A stretch of 64,000 nucleotides of DNA, from contig JAFGWM010000006.1 in assembly GCA_016937155.1 (NCBI GenBank), positions 1 through 64,000 on the forward strand. The letters are read 5' to 3'. Under the pieces are notes generated by a model. That model did not search any database. It worked only from the letters and a program-made list of their open reading frames with translations, and was not told the origin of the DNA. Positions 1 to 8,696 of the stretch are shown in pieces. The position numbers and the translations under genes are program-made. This DNA is from Deltaproteobacteria bacterium (GTDB lineage Bacteria; Myxococcota_A; Polyangia; HGW-17). The number at the start of each line of letters is the position of its first letter. The first letter of the stretch is position 1.

Positions 1-386
1 CGGCACGGAGTTGAAACCTATCAATTCTCCCTGCTGGCATTTCCAAAACAGCCCTAAATGACCGTGCCACCGGCACGGAGTTGAAACCTTTGACAATGAA
101 TACAACGTCGAGCTGTTAATTTCGCTGCCCTAAATGACCGTGCCACCGGCACGGAGTTGAAACAATCGATCGATCAGAGATCGTCGATACAATTCTGGAC
201 GTCGTCCCTAAATGACCGTGCCACCGGCACGGAGTTGAAACTCTCCTGTCCTAACTCTTCAAAACTTTTATATTTTTCCCTAAATGACCGTGCCACCGGC
301 ACGGAGTTGAAACTCGGCGCACTCGTGGTACTCGCTGTCACCACAGACGACCCTAAATGACCGTGCCACCACTGCTGTGTTGAAAC
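1..386 (+). CRISPR. CRISPR array, distal end (5 full repeats plus a cut one, 5 spacers)
   Basis: A 36-base repeat is seen complete at 52-87, 128-163, 206-241, 278-313 and 351-386; positions 1-17 are the 3' end of another, so the array continues off the left edge. Spacers are 18-51, 88-127, 164-205, 242-277 and 314-350 (34-42 bases). The repeat holds a perfect 7-bp stem, CCGTGCC/GGCACGG with loop ACC, and ends in GTTGAAAC, which matches the 8-base 5' tag of type III crRNAs. That orientation means transcription on the + strand, with the leader off-window. The last repeat (351-386) has lost the 3' arm of the stem (bases 371-380 differ), as expected of the leader-distal end. The cas genes on the - strand run towards the array. 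Confidence 0.97.
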
Positions 387-528
387 AATTATTCTCGCTG
401 CATTTTTTCGCTAAAAATTTAATTGAAGCATTTAAAACAGCAATTGAGCCTGGGTTTGCTATGATGGGGATGAAATATGAAAAACTTAAAAACTTACAGA
501 GGACTCAAGTGAAATTATTAGCTGAAAA

Positions 529-2214
529 TCAGAGGCATATTTCTTCATGTATCTCATTAACTATATTTGAAATGAGCGTTTCAAAAATACCAGAAGATTT
601 AGTACCTGATAACTTCTCTAACCATTTCTTCATGAAATCGCCGCTGAAAATGGAAAAAATACCCGCTTTTTCCATAAATATTTTGCTTTCTCTGAATTTG
701 TTTTCCAGTGATTTCAATTCATCTTGGTCTAATTCAGGCATAATACGATGGGCATATATATTCCGGATCTCGTACATTGAGATATCCTTCGCTTTTATTT
801 TTACTTTTTCATCAAGCAGTTTTCCCAGACGGCTGAATTCATTAAGGGATTCTGTAGCATCGGAATTCTCTTTTATTGTATTTTCAAAACATTTAATAAA
901 ATCAGCGGCTCTTGCGTTCTCGTTTTTATAAAATCCTCTATCTTTCACAAAAACCGGGCGCATGTCGGATCGGGATGGAACTTTATAATCCTGAATAGTT
1001 TTGGATAAATCCGTCCTCAGTAATTTAAATCCCTTGTTAAAGTAATCATATTTAATTATTCCAAGATTATTCAGAAGCAATACAGGAAAACTATCCTGAA
1101 GGGAAACCAGTTCAAAAACAGCACGGACATACTGCTTTTGAGCAAGAGTAAGCTCCAGACGAAGAGCAATGCGAAATATATCGGCATATTTATTCTCTGA
1201 CAGACTTGATAAATCCGGCCATGATACCTTGTTTATAACCATATTTCCCTTGAGCCATTCTCCCAGATAATCAAGCATTTTTCGCCATGTGGTATCGGGA
1301 TTTCCCGCCATCTCAATGAGTGCACGGGCTCCTTCAATATTTCCGGCTTTCAGTTGTCTGATAATATGATATCTGGCAATGAGTTTCTCATGCTCCTGAT
1401 TTTCGATGGGAATTTTATTATTCTGCATGGAATTTCCAAATTCAGCTATAAATGCTCTGTCTATTATTTTCCAGGAACAGTTTTCACTGAACATACGGAG
1501 AGCGTGAAGCATGTGAAAAGTAACCGCCGGCATTCCATTTTTAACATAAGCCATACCCCTTGTGTGATCACTGGAAACCAGATTCAGAAGTTTATTGATT
1601 CGCTGACGCCAGCATGCATTTTCCAGAGTCTCATCACCGGTGAGAAAATTGAAAAACAAAACCTTCCTTACAGACGATGACTTTAGAAATTTCACCGCTT
1701 CATCGACATCACCGGTTTCGTGGATTTCATATCTGGTCTCATCATTATTGTATGGAATATTTTCAATGGCCTTTTTAAGGATGGTATTTACGGCCACGGG
1801 CTCATTATCAGGTTTTGTTTCCGTTCTCATGGTAGAAAGCAAAATTACAGTCTGAGGTTTTGAATGGAGTTCCTTTCTGAAACTATTGAGCGTATCAAGA
1901 AAAATTGCCGGATAAACCACCGGCACATCTATCTTTTTTTTACTGTCTGAATTTCCATCATTATTTATTGTATAAAGATCGTTATCCTCAAAAATAACTT
2001 TCTTTCCGGAATCGTGATTTTCAGACTTACTCACATCTTTCTTTACATCAATAATATTAAAATGTTCCAGTATAATTTCATGAATTTTCCTGGTGTTTTT
2101 TTCAGTCTCAATGATTTTTTCAGTACCATCTTCTTTCACAATAAACGAAATATCCCTTGAACCCGTTGTATAAATTAATACATTTTTATCCATATCTTTT
2201 ATCCTTTCAATCAA
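529..2214 (-). CDS. putative CARF-HEPN ribonuclease, Csm6/Csx1-like
   Basis: Third gene of the cas operon, 561 residues; its start overlaps the end of cas2 by 8 bases (Met8 at 2193 is an alternative start). The C-terminal region carries an R-X4-H motif, R484-N-I-Y-A-H489, the hallmark of HEPN ribonucleases. The N-terminal part starts with a hydrophobic strand followed by TTGSRD and has a second strand near residues 120-130, compatible with a CARF-like Rossmann fold that senses cyclic oligoadenylate. Known Csm6/Csx1 proteins are non-specific RNases switched on by cyclic oligoadenylate made by Cas10 in type III systems. The HEPN motif is seen; the CARF assignment and the exact subfamily are inferred. 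No Cas10 is visible in this window to make the activator. Confidence 0.7.
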   Translation of the reverse strand: MIERIKDMDKNVLIYTTGSRDISFIVKEDGTEKIIETEKNTRKIHEIILEHFNIIDVKKDVSKSENHDSGKKVIFEDNDLYTINNDGNSDSKKKIDVPVVYPAIFLDTLNSFRKELHSKPQTVILLSTMRTETKPDNEPVAVNTILKKAIENIPYNNDETRYEIHETGDVDEAVKFLKSSSVRKVLFFNFLTGDETLENACWRQRINKLLNLVSSDHTRGMAYVKNGMPAVTFHMLHALRMFSENCSWKIIDRAFIAEFGNSMQNNKIPIENQEHEKLIARYHIIRQLKAGNIEGARALIEMAGNPDTTWRKMLDYLGEWLKGNMVINKVSWPDLSSLSENKYADIFRIALRLELTLAQKQYVRAVFELVSLQDSFPVLLLNNLGIIKYDYFNKGFKLLRTDLSKTIQDYKVPSRSDMRPVFVKDRGFYKNENARAADFIKCFENTIKENSDATESLNEFSRLGKLLDEKVKIKAKDISMYEIRNIYAHRIMPELDQDELKSLENKFRESKIFMEKAGIFSIFSGDFMKKWLEKLSGTKSSGIFETLISNIVNEIHEEICL

Positions 2215-2485
2215 TTACCCAGGATTTTTCTTCAGGTCCGAGAAATTGTGCACGCCCCATACACGTGGCACAAACGGGAATAACAATAACCCTGTGTTCA
2301 TTCCCAAGCAGAGAATATATTTTATCTTTAATTGTTCTTATTCCCTGAGAATCAGTTTTAACAAAGAACACACTCTTTTGAATTCTTAATCCCTTTTTCT
2401 CAAGATAATCAGCTGTCTTTCTGAGAAGACGATCATCGGATATGTCATAGGAAACGATCCAGTTTGTGTTTCTGCCCATGATCAC
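2207..2485 (-). CDS. cas2: CRISPR-associated endonuclease Cas2
   Basis: A 92-residue protein, the normal Cas2 length. It has the Cas2 ferredoxin-like opening: strand WIVSYDISDD with the conserved Asp, then RLLRKTADYLEKKG and RIQKSVFF, followed by a mid-protein strand and a C-terminal region. In the adaptation complex a Cas2 dimer bridges two Cas1 dimers. The start codon overlaps the stop of the Cas6-RT-Cas1 gene (ATGA overlap) and its end overlaps the CARF-HEPN gene, so the three are almost certainly co-translated. The C-terminal CATCMG cysteine pair is a minor peculiarity. Confidence 0.95.
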   Translation of the reverse strand: MIMGRNTNWIVSYDISDDRLLRKTADYLEKKGLRIQKSVFFVKTDSQGIRTIKDKIYSLLGNEHRVIVIPVCATCMGRAQFLGPEEKSWVID

Positions 2486-5175
2486 CTGACAATCCTCGGC
2501 TCATATACCATACCAAGTCGGAGAGCCACTGTTACGCTGTCGGACATTTCCTCCAGATATTCGTTCATATTAATCTGAATATTACTGAAGGAAGATTTGA
2601 ACCGCCGATCCATTGAACTTTCAAATCTGGCTATGTATGCCTGAAATGATTTTCCCGATAAACTTCTGGGATTATCATGAAAATCATCTGGAGTTATTTC
2701 ACCATTTGAAATCATTGAAATAACTGTTCTATCAATAAAATATCTCAATTCCTCCATTAGATCCGAAGCAAGAGCTGCATGTCGACCGTGTTGAACATGC
2801 ATAAATCCAGCCCTTGTATCAAGACCTGCTCTTATCAGTGCGCAATTAAGCCTGTGGTAGATAAGAGTATAGCCAAAGGAAAGCATCGCATTAACAGGGC
2901 CATCCGGGGGATGATAAATCCTGCCTTTAAATTCAAATGGGGAAAAAAATTCAGAGAGAGTATTAAAATAAAGTTTTGAAAAGTATCCTTCAACCCCTCG
3001 GAGTTCATCCATTGATGTAACAATTGCAAGTCGATCTTTTATATCGTAGAACCAGTCTGGATTTTTCTGATTTTTACCTTTACGCCTTAAAACTGCCATG
3101 CTGTTCATTAACTTGGCATTCACTATATTTTTAGCCCAAGAAAAGCAATACTCAGGATCAGAAAACATATGATACTGAGTAATATGTGCTGGAGTCCGAT
3201 ATTTCTGACGGTTAGTGATGAACTGAGCACTTATATCTCCTGATAGATACTGGAAAAAGACTGGTATTCCATGTTCGAGGCATCTTGAAAATACACCACC
3301 TGTAAGACGCTGTTTTCCGACAACAATAATCTGCCGTATTTTCATAAACGGAATTAATTCCTTTGGTTGATCATACTTTTCGAGAACCAGATTATTGTTT
3401 ATCGCTTGCACTTTTAAAACACGGCTGGTTATATATACGGTTCTGTGCCCGGTGTCGACTGCATTATAAATACCCCTCCAACCTTCATTTACGGGAAATA
3501 CAGAAGAAGTATCTTCATCAACTGGAGGATGAATTTGACCGCTTTTTATAAGAGTTCCGAGAAACTTGAATTGCGTATCAGGTGATATATCAGTTCGTTT
3601 GGATGGGTGAAGTGATAAACCCATTTTGTCGAGAATTCCACCTGCATATTCGTATATTTCGTTTATCTCATCACTACTTTTACATAGAATAATAAAATCA
3701 TCACTATAACGAACGATGGGCCATCTTACTGAAACAATACGATCAAAAACATCCATATAAAGATTGCTGAGAACCGGGGAGAGTGCATTACCCTGATTAA
3801 GCCCGGAAAATGATGAAGATGCGTGGTACAATTTATGAATAAGTTCAACCACAGGATCTTCGTGAAAAAGAGCCGTCAGAAGTTTCAGAATCGATCGGAT
3901 ATCAATGCTGTCGAAGAAGGACTTAATATCCAGCTTTAAACCAAAATAAAATCCATCAGAAAATAATTTGAGGTAACTTTCTATTGCTCCGGATGTATTA
4001 TGCTCTGCCCGGTAAGCATAATTAAATGGAGAAAGTAATTTTTCAGTCACCTTAACCAGATACGAAGATACGGATTTTTCAAGCAGCCTGTCAAAGATAT
4101 TGGAAATATGTATTACTCGAACCCCACCTTCGGGCTTTTCGAACTCATGAATTGAAGGTTTTTCAAATTTATACTGTCCTGCTTTTATCTGAGAACAGAA
4201 AAAATCAAGTCCTGAAACTCCAGCGGATATAATACTGTCAACTCCGATTCCATCAGGACCGGGTGTTTTATCTTTAAGGGATGGAAGAAATGAATGCAGT
4301 ACCATTGCATCCACAGCAGATTTGAAAACGGTTCTGTATCGTGGTAATTTTGATACAGGAGATATTTCTTCTAATTCAGGTATTTCATATAAACCAAGTC
4401 CCAGCGCAGTGTTGCGTCCAATTCCACGATAACCGGCCATAATAAAATCACTGAAACTGTCAGGAGTAAATGCTGGAACTCTTGTTCTTACATAACCGGC
4501 AATCCCACCTGTTGTTTTGGCATTTGAATCAGCACCCCAGGGGACATCAATCCATTTTAGATTAAAATTTTCCAGTATAAAATCATGACTTTGGTATTTT
4601 GTAAAAACCTGTTCAAAAACACGTTCTAGAGGAGACAAATTTTCGATAAACCATGATTCATCTATGAAAGAATGTCCTGGCTTTCTGTTTTCTGATTTCC
4701 TGAAAACACGGAAAGGAGTGTAAAAAATTATATTCATACTCTCGTGATTTTTAATAACCGGAAATAAATCATTGAAAACTCCGGCATCAATTGGAGAAAA
4801 TTCACCAGTTTTTGAGCTTGAATTTATTCTGCATTCAGCATTTTTGAATAAACAGGTTTTTCCGGGAATAAAGTGACCGTGAAAATCTGAAGTAGTTTTA
4901 TTATCTGCAAGAAATTCATAAAGTTTTTCAAAGCTGGACATTTCAGAAGAAGGGAATGAAATTCCTGTTGAAATAACATCACCTTGCATGTATTCAACAA
5001 TTCCCTGATCGGCAGGATTGACTCTGAATGGAAATTCATTCTGGTACTTTAGACCACTTCCCCTGCATGCATTTCGAAGAAAAGCTGACCACATAGGTCC
5101 ATGAAAAAACGGTAGTGAGCCAATGTTTTGAAGAACTTCAAATTCAAGTTTAATAAAATAATATTTTTCCAGCAT
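2482..5175 (-). CDS. cas1: Cas6-reverse transcriptase-Cas1 fusion protein
   Basis: This 897-residue protein holds three domains. Residues 1-265 look like Cas6: a RAMP-type opening with H25 as a candidate catalytic His, and a Gly-rich loop GYRGIGRNTALGLGLYEI at 248-265. Residues about 290-545 are a group II intron-type reverse transcriptase: KLDIKSFFDSID (D416), GLNQGNALSP (458-467), active site YSDD (490-493), and FLGTLI near 538. Residues about 565-897 are Cas1, with metal ligands E729 (GVEGYF), H793 (GFMHVQHGR) and D805/E808 (SDLMEELR). All catalytic residues are present, so both polymerase and integrase should be active. The same architecture in Marinomonas type III-B acquires spacers from RNA. 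No ribosome-binding site precedes the ATG at 5175, which may mean a leaderless mRNA. Confidence 0.95.
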   Translation of the reverse strand: MLEKYYFIKLEFEVLQNIGSLPFFHGPMWSAFLRNACRGSGLKYQNEFPFRVNPADQGIVEYMQGDVISTGISFPSSEMSSFEKLYEFLADNKTTSDFHGHFIPGKTCLFKNAECRINSSSKTGEFSPIDAGVFNDLFPVIKNHESMNIIFYTPFRVFRKSENRKPGHSFIDESWFIENLSPLERVFEQVFTKYQSHDFILENFNLKWIDVPWGADSNAKTTGGIAGYVRTRVPAFTPDSFSDFIMAGYRGIGRNTALGLGLYEIPELEEISPVSKLPRYRTVFKSAVDAMVLHSFLPSLKDKTPGPDGIGVDSIISAGVSGLDFFCSQIKAGQYKFEKPSIHEFEKPEGGVRVIHISNIFDRLLEKSVSSYLVKVTEKLLSPFNYAYRAEHNTSGAIESYLKLFSDGFYFGLKLDIKSFFDSIDIRSILKLLTALFHEDPVVELIHKLYHASSSFSGLNQGNALSPVLSNLYMDVFDRIVSVRWPIVRYSDDFIILCKSSDEINEIYEYAGGILDKMGLSLHPSKRTDISPDTQFKFLGTLIKSGQIHPPVDEDTSSVFPVNEGWRGIYNAVDTGHRTVYITSRVLKVQAINNNLVLEKYDQPKELIPFMKIRQIIVVGKQRLTGGVFSRCLEHGIPVFFQYLSGDISAQFITNRQKYRTPAHITQYHMFSDPEYCFSWAKNIVNAKLMNSMAVLRRKGKNQKNPDWFYDIKDRLAIVTSMDELRGVEGYFSKLYFNTLSEFFSPFEFKGRIYHPPDGPVNAMLSFGYTLIYHRLNCALIRAGLDTRAGFMHVQHGRHAALASDLMEELRYFIDRTVISMISNGEITPDDFHDNPRSLSGKSFQAYIARFESSMDRRFKSSFSNIQINMNEYLEEMSDSVTVALRLGMVYEPRIVR

Positions 5176-5181
5176 TGAATA

Positions 5182-5209
5182 ATTATATGTAAATATATGG
5201 ATTTTTGAA
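5182..5209 (-). promoter_or_regulatory. candidate cas operon promoter
   Basis: On the - strand there is a TATAAT at 5187-5182 and, 16 bases upstream, TTCAAA (5209-5204), which matches four of six bases of a sigma-70 -35 box. The -10 box ends only six bases before the ATG at 5175, so a transcript from it would be leaderless or nearly so. That fits the lack of a Shine-Dalgarno sequence. The region is AT-rich, so chance matches are likely. Confidence 0.4.
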
Positions 5210-5332
5210 GAAATTTATTGATTTATCATCATTTTAGTTTGAAAATTAAACCGTTGCATTCTGGAGCCGGCATTTACAATCAGTTAAAAATTGTAATGTC
5301 ATTGAAAACTGGATGGAACGCTGGAATAATGG

Positions 5333-5358
5333 CCCGGAGGAAACTCCGGGTTTTTTAT
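5333..5358 (+). terminator. intrinsic terminator-like hairpin
   Basis: CCCGGAG (5333-5339), a GAAA tetraloop, and CTCCGGG (5344-5350) form a 7-bp GC-rich stem followed directly by TTTTTTATTTT on the + strand. It has the form of a rho-independent terminator for + strand transcription, but no + strand gene lies upstream. On the - strand the same hairpin follows the malG stop codon by 23 bases and lacks a U-tract. It may therefore only weakly insulate the cas operon from malG transcription. Confidence 0.5.
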
Positions 5359-5373
5359 TTTATTTCTGGAAAA

Positions 5374-6225
5374 TCAGCCTTTGACGCCGCCGGCTGTGAG
5401 ACCGCCCACAAGGTGCTTTTGCAGAACATAGAAGAGAATCATGATGGGGAGAGATACGATAACGGAGCCCGCTGCGAATTTACCCCAGGATGTGCTGTGG
5501 GAACCTACGTAATGCTGAAGCATAACGGGAAGTGTGTATGCTGTTTCTTCGTTGAGGAAGGTTTCAGTTAAAATGTATTCGTTCCAGGCCGTCATGAAAC
5601 TGAAGAGTGCAGTAACAGCAAGGGCGGGTCTGGAAAGGGGAAGAACAACACGCCAGAACATGGAAAAGCGTGTGGCTCCGTCGATCCAGGCTGCTTCTTC
5701 GAGTTCTTTGGGGATTGTATCGAAATAACCTTTTAGCATCCAGACACAGAAGGGAATTGCCGTGGTTGAATACACTAAAACAAGCCCTGTCATGGAGTTT
5801 AAAAGCCCCAGTTTATCGAGAATTACATACAGTGGTATCATAATCAGCGTCGCCGGAAACATCTGCACCACTAAAAACATCGTAAGACCAATTTCCCTGC
5901 CGGCAAATCTGAATCGTGAAAAGCTGTAAGCCGCCGTGGAAGCCAGAAAGAGACCCATAATAGTTGTAATTAGACTGACAACCAGACTGTTGAGGAATTG
6001 GCGGGCAAAAAGTGAACGCCCGGCTGAATCTTTACTTGTGACAACATCTTTATAATGCTTGAGGGTTACCTCTTTGGGAACAGGATTAAGACTTCGGGAA
6101 AAGTTATCCCCGGGGGTGATGCTCTTGCGAACAACTAGCATTACGGGATACAGCGTCACAACAGTAAAAACTATGAGGAAAAGATGAGTGAAAAATAAAC
6201 GGATATTTGAATTATGGTTCATCAC
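5374..6225 (-). CDS. malG: maltose/maltodextrin ABC transporter permease MalG
   Basis: A 283-residue polytopic inner-membrane protein of the MalG family, close to the usual length. It has an N-terminal membrane segment (LFLIVFTVVTLYPVMLVV), further segments near residues 82-105, 115-135 and 145-165, and the EAA loop that docks on the ATPase (EEAAWIDGATRFSMFWRVVLP). With MalF it would form the translocation pore for maltodextrin. The start at 6225 overlaps the end of the broken malF by 14 bases. The reading frame is intact, but its partner MalF is truncated and no malE or malK is in the window, so the transporter is probably not functional unless another copy exists. Confidence 0.9.
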   Translation of the reverse strand: MMNHNSNIRLFFTHLFLIVFTVVTLYPVMLVVRKSITPGDNFSRSLNPVPKEVTLKHYKDVVTSKDSAGRSLFARQFLNSLVVSLITTIMGLFLASTAAYSFSRFRFAGREIGLTMFLVVQMFPATLIMIPLYVILDKLGLLNSMTGLVLVYSTTAIPFCVWMLKGYFDTIPKELEEAAWIDGATRFSMFWRVVLPLSRPALAVTALFSFMTAWNEYILTETFLNEETAYTLPVMLQHYVGSHSTSWGKFAAGSVIVSLPIMILFYVLQKHLVGGLTAGGVKG

Positions 6226-6776
6226 ATAACTGCTGCTGAAACATCCCTTTCCACATTAAGGCTGTGATGTAGTTAGGTATTGCCCATGGAATAATGAGCA
6301 GTGCTCTGTAAATCCCCTTCATTCTAAGAAGAGGATCCTTGAGTAAAAGTGCGATACCAAGACCGGTACCCACATGGAGAAATACGTTAATACTTGTCCA
6401 TAAAATGGTAACTCCAAGGGTAAACCAGAAGTTAAGCGGATTGGTGATACTTGATCCGCCTCCCGACAGGATATCCACGAAGTGGCAATTCCCACCATCT
6501 GGAACTGATCCTTGCAGTGATTGAAGAAACCGAGACCAAGACATGCTGCGAATGTAATAAGAACCAGAATCAGCATTTCGGCCATTGCAGGGAAAATATA
6601 AGTGTATGCCATACGGAATTCGGGTAAAGCGCTGAAAAAGCGACCTGCATGACCCGTATACCAGGCTATGGCGAGACCGAACGTAATCGCACTTAATGCC
6701 GCCCAGAGTTGTAGGAAATTAAAACGCTGTTTCCGGTTTTTGCCGGGTGCTGACCGTTCGTTATCTCTTCGTTGTG
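6212..6776 (-). pseudogene. malF: broken MalF permease gene (frameshift and 3' deletion)
   Basis: The upstream part encodes two membrane helices (LWAALSAITFGLAIAWYTG and YIFPAMAEMLILVLITFAA) and reads up to FQMVGIA. The match continues in a second frame with FVDILSGGGSSITNPLNFW and the helices up to IPWAIPNYITALMWKGMF, a characteristic MalF stretch. Between the frames, near 6480-6484, the DNA reads GCC-AC-TTC where MalF expects GCC-AAC-TTC, so a single missing A explains the shift. After GMF the protein ends in QQQLCDEP and a stop that overlaps the malG start, so the C-terminal half including the EAA loop is gone. The 1-base lesion could be a sequencing error; the deletion could not. Confidence 0.85.
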
Positions 6777-7168
6777 GCACTCTATCGGCTCCATTCCTAT
6801 CTCCGTTGGTGCGTGTTTTGGCATGATTATTAGGTGACGGCAACACGATTATTCCTGTACTCGGTGTTTCAGGCGTACCGGTCCCCCTGCTGCTTCGGCA
6901 AATGGTTTTCTCATTGGGAATCCAAGGTGTATCAGAACTCTTCGGGGTGGAGTTGCACCTCGTCCATATCCTGGTAGGCAGCTTCCTTGGCGAACAGGTC
7001 GTCACTATCGGGATGGCTATCACCGAAAAGTTCCATGGTGGGTGAGGCACGGGCCGGAGCGAAGTATGATGTCCTATATTACCTGTAAAAAGGAGTCGAC
7101 GTGCAGCCCATCCAATGATAGAAATTGAATTGGAATAAAAACTAAAAAGGAGAGCGGTAGTTGTCAAT
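6777..7168 (-). other. decayed stretch between malF remnant and the insertion sequence
   Basis: The open frame spanning this stretch has Pro/Thr/Ser/Arg-rich, non-protein-like composition and is probably out of frame. In another - strand frame a 34-codon piece from the ATG at 7036 ends at a stop at 6932; it is acidic (ELFGDSHPDSDDLF, MDEVQLHPEEF) and could be the tail of a lost gene. I do not recognise it. The stretch lies directly beside the left end of the IS256-type element, so a deletion or insertion probably removed the rest. Confidence 0.3.
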
Positions 7169-7238
7169 AATTTTGTGTAAGAAGTAATGGATCGGAATCA
7201 AATCTGATAAAAAATTTAGTAGCTCTTAAAGCCTGCAA

Positions 7239-8416
7239 TCAATTGAGCATATTATTTGATGGCCTAATCCAAGCACCTGCTTCAATGGAACTGGCGTTAA
7301 TTTGAATTTTCAAGAACAGAGAGTTCTCTGAAGCGAAATAACCACCAGAATTGCGTCTGAGACGCTCCAACTGCCCGTTAACTGCTTCTACTAGGTTTGA
7401 GGTAGAGAAAGTTTTCTGAAATTTCTTTGGATAATCGAGGAAGTTAAGATAATAATTTTTTTTCTTTCTGAGAAGACTGGCAAAATAGGGAGATTCTTTG
7501 TCAACGGAAATGCACAGTTCCTCCCAGTGAGGGAGAGCAGCCTCTTTAGAGACTGAGAGTCGAATAAGTTTAAAAGACTTATGAAATTATTGTAATTTTC
7601 TTTTGAGAGGTGCATTTTAGCATTTCTAAGGAGATGGACAGTGCATAACTGGATATCAGCATCTCTGAAGAGAGATGAAGTCCGAGAGCTAAGTCCAGAA
7701 AAATCATCATGAACCACAAACAGGGTACGTCTGTGTCCACGTTCAAGAAGTTTTTGGATAATTTTTTTCCAATTATCAATAGATTCATTGCCGTATTTAT
7801 GTTCAATGGAAAGAATTCTGTTTAAACCATCAGTGTTTATACCAATAACGACGTAAATACATGAATTTCTGATTTTTCCATCATTTTTGACATCAATAAT
7901 TTTAGCATCCATGTAAACAGCGAGACAATCGGAAGCAAGATCGCTGGAATTTCTAAGATTGTATTCATCGACTAATTCCTGGCAAATGTCGTCAAATTCA
8001 TTATCTGAAACTGCAACGCCAAGTCTTTTAAGAGAGTTTTTAACAGCAGTAATAGATTTGGAGCTGTAAAGCATTGAGAGGATAAGATTGTGGTAATCAT
8101 CTTCGAAATGTCTTTGAAATTTATCAGGTAAAATAGCCGGACGAAAGTTACCATTTCTGGTACGTGGTACATCTATTTCAACCGGAATACTGCCAAATGA
8201 AAGTTGTTTACGAGAGTAAAAAACATTGGCTGAATCGGTTGTATTATCAGTAAGATATTTACTTCTTTCTGCTTCCTATACTTTTTGAAGTAATGCGGAA
8301 AGTAGATCAGAAACAGAAGAACTGCTGAATTTTTCAAGGGAATTGATATCAAGTTCATTTTCAGATTGCTTGAAAATCTTTTTTGTTATTGAATCAGTTG
8401 CGATGTGGGACTTCAT
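7239..8416 (-). pseudogene. IS256-family transposase, inactivated
   Basis: Read from an ATG at 8416, the frame begins MKSHIATDSITKK and runs to a TAG at 8278-8276 (codon 47), directly before EAERSKYL, which in this family forms one unbroken helix. It then continues in the same frame to about 7570. Family signatures include a DDE first Asp in AVYMDAKIID, a second in VVHDDFSGL, and CTVHLLRNA. Near 7570 the frame shifts; the C-terminal part continues in another frame (LPHWEELCISVDKESPYF, then TSNLVEAVNGQLERLRRN, holding the catalytic Glu) to a stop at 7239. One premature stop plus one frameshift make it a pseudogene, barring sequence errors. Confidence 0.88.
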
Positions 8417-8538
8417 TTTTGCTCCATATCAGGGGAAGATACTTTTGAAGGGTGATCTTCCCCATTTTTTTGGGTTGAAGAAATAATTTATAGTTTATCA
8501 TAGTCATTAAGCTTTTTGCTACCGCGCTTCGCTTGCTA

Positions 8539-8586
8539 CCTTCACAATTTTTGCGTTTTTAAGAAAAATCACAAAAATCGCGAAGG
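8539..8586. repeat. long imperfect hairpin upstream of the dead transposase
   Basis: Two arms of about 22 bases, CCTTCACAATTTTTGCG plus T5 and its near-complement ending CGCGAAGG, flank a 3-base loop at 8561-8563; several mismatches would be G:U pairs in RNA. It lies between the transposase start and the right end of the element. Such sub-terminal hairpins in insertion sequences can block transcription or translation entering from outside. The role here is inferred. Confidence 0.5.
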
Positions 8587-8696
8587 CCAATTTTATGATC
8601 TGAACACAAAACATCTATATTTCCTTACACAAAATTCCTTGTACTACTTAAGGGGAGCAGGGGAGCAGAGTCAGGGAATGTAGGGGCGGGGGTGAA

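Larger units (their letters stand above)
7169..8640 (-). mobile_element. degenerate IS256-family insertion sequence
   Basis: The element is bounded by inverted ends sharing AATTTTGTGTAAG: on the + strand at about 7170-7181, and in reverse complement at about 8624-8636. Its length, about 1.47 kb, is usual for IS256-family elements. It holds one transposase gene reading leftwards, now broken. I found no clear 8-9 base target duplication beside the ends, so either the exact ends differ slightly or the flanks have changed. The insertion lies directly upstream of the malF remnant and may have caused that operon's decay. Confidence 0.75.

Noticed and set aside
377-931. 184-residue + strand frame starting in the last CRISPR repeat
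   Set aside because: It runs antisense through the end of the CARF-HEPN gene and begins inside the repeat.
5218-5571. 117-residue + strand frame
   Set aside because: It covers the terminator-like hairpin and antisense malG; no protein-like features.
6319-7167. A single 282-residue protein over the malF region
   Set aside because: Only its middle (about 6484-6776) is MalF-like; the first 130 residues are non-protein-like and the end is out of frame.
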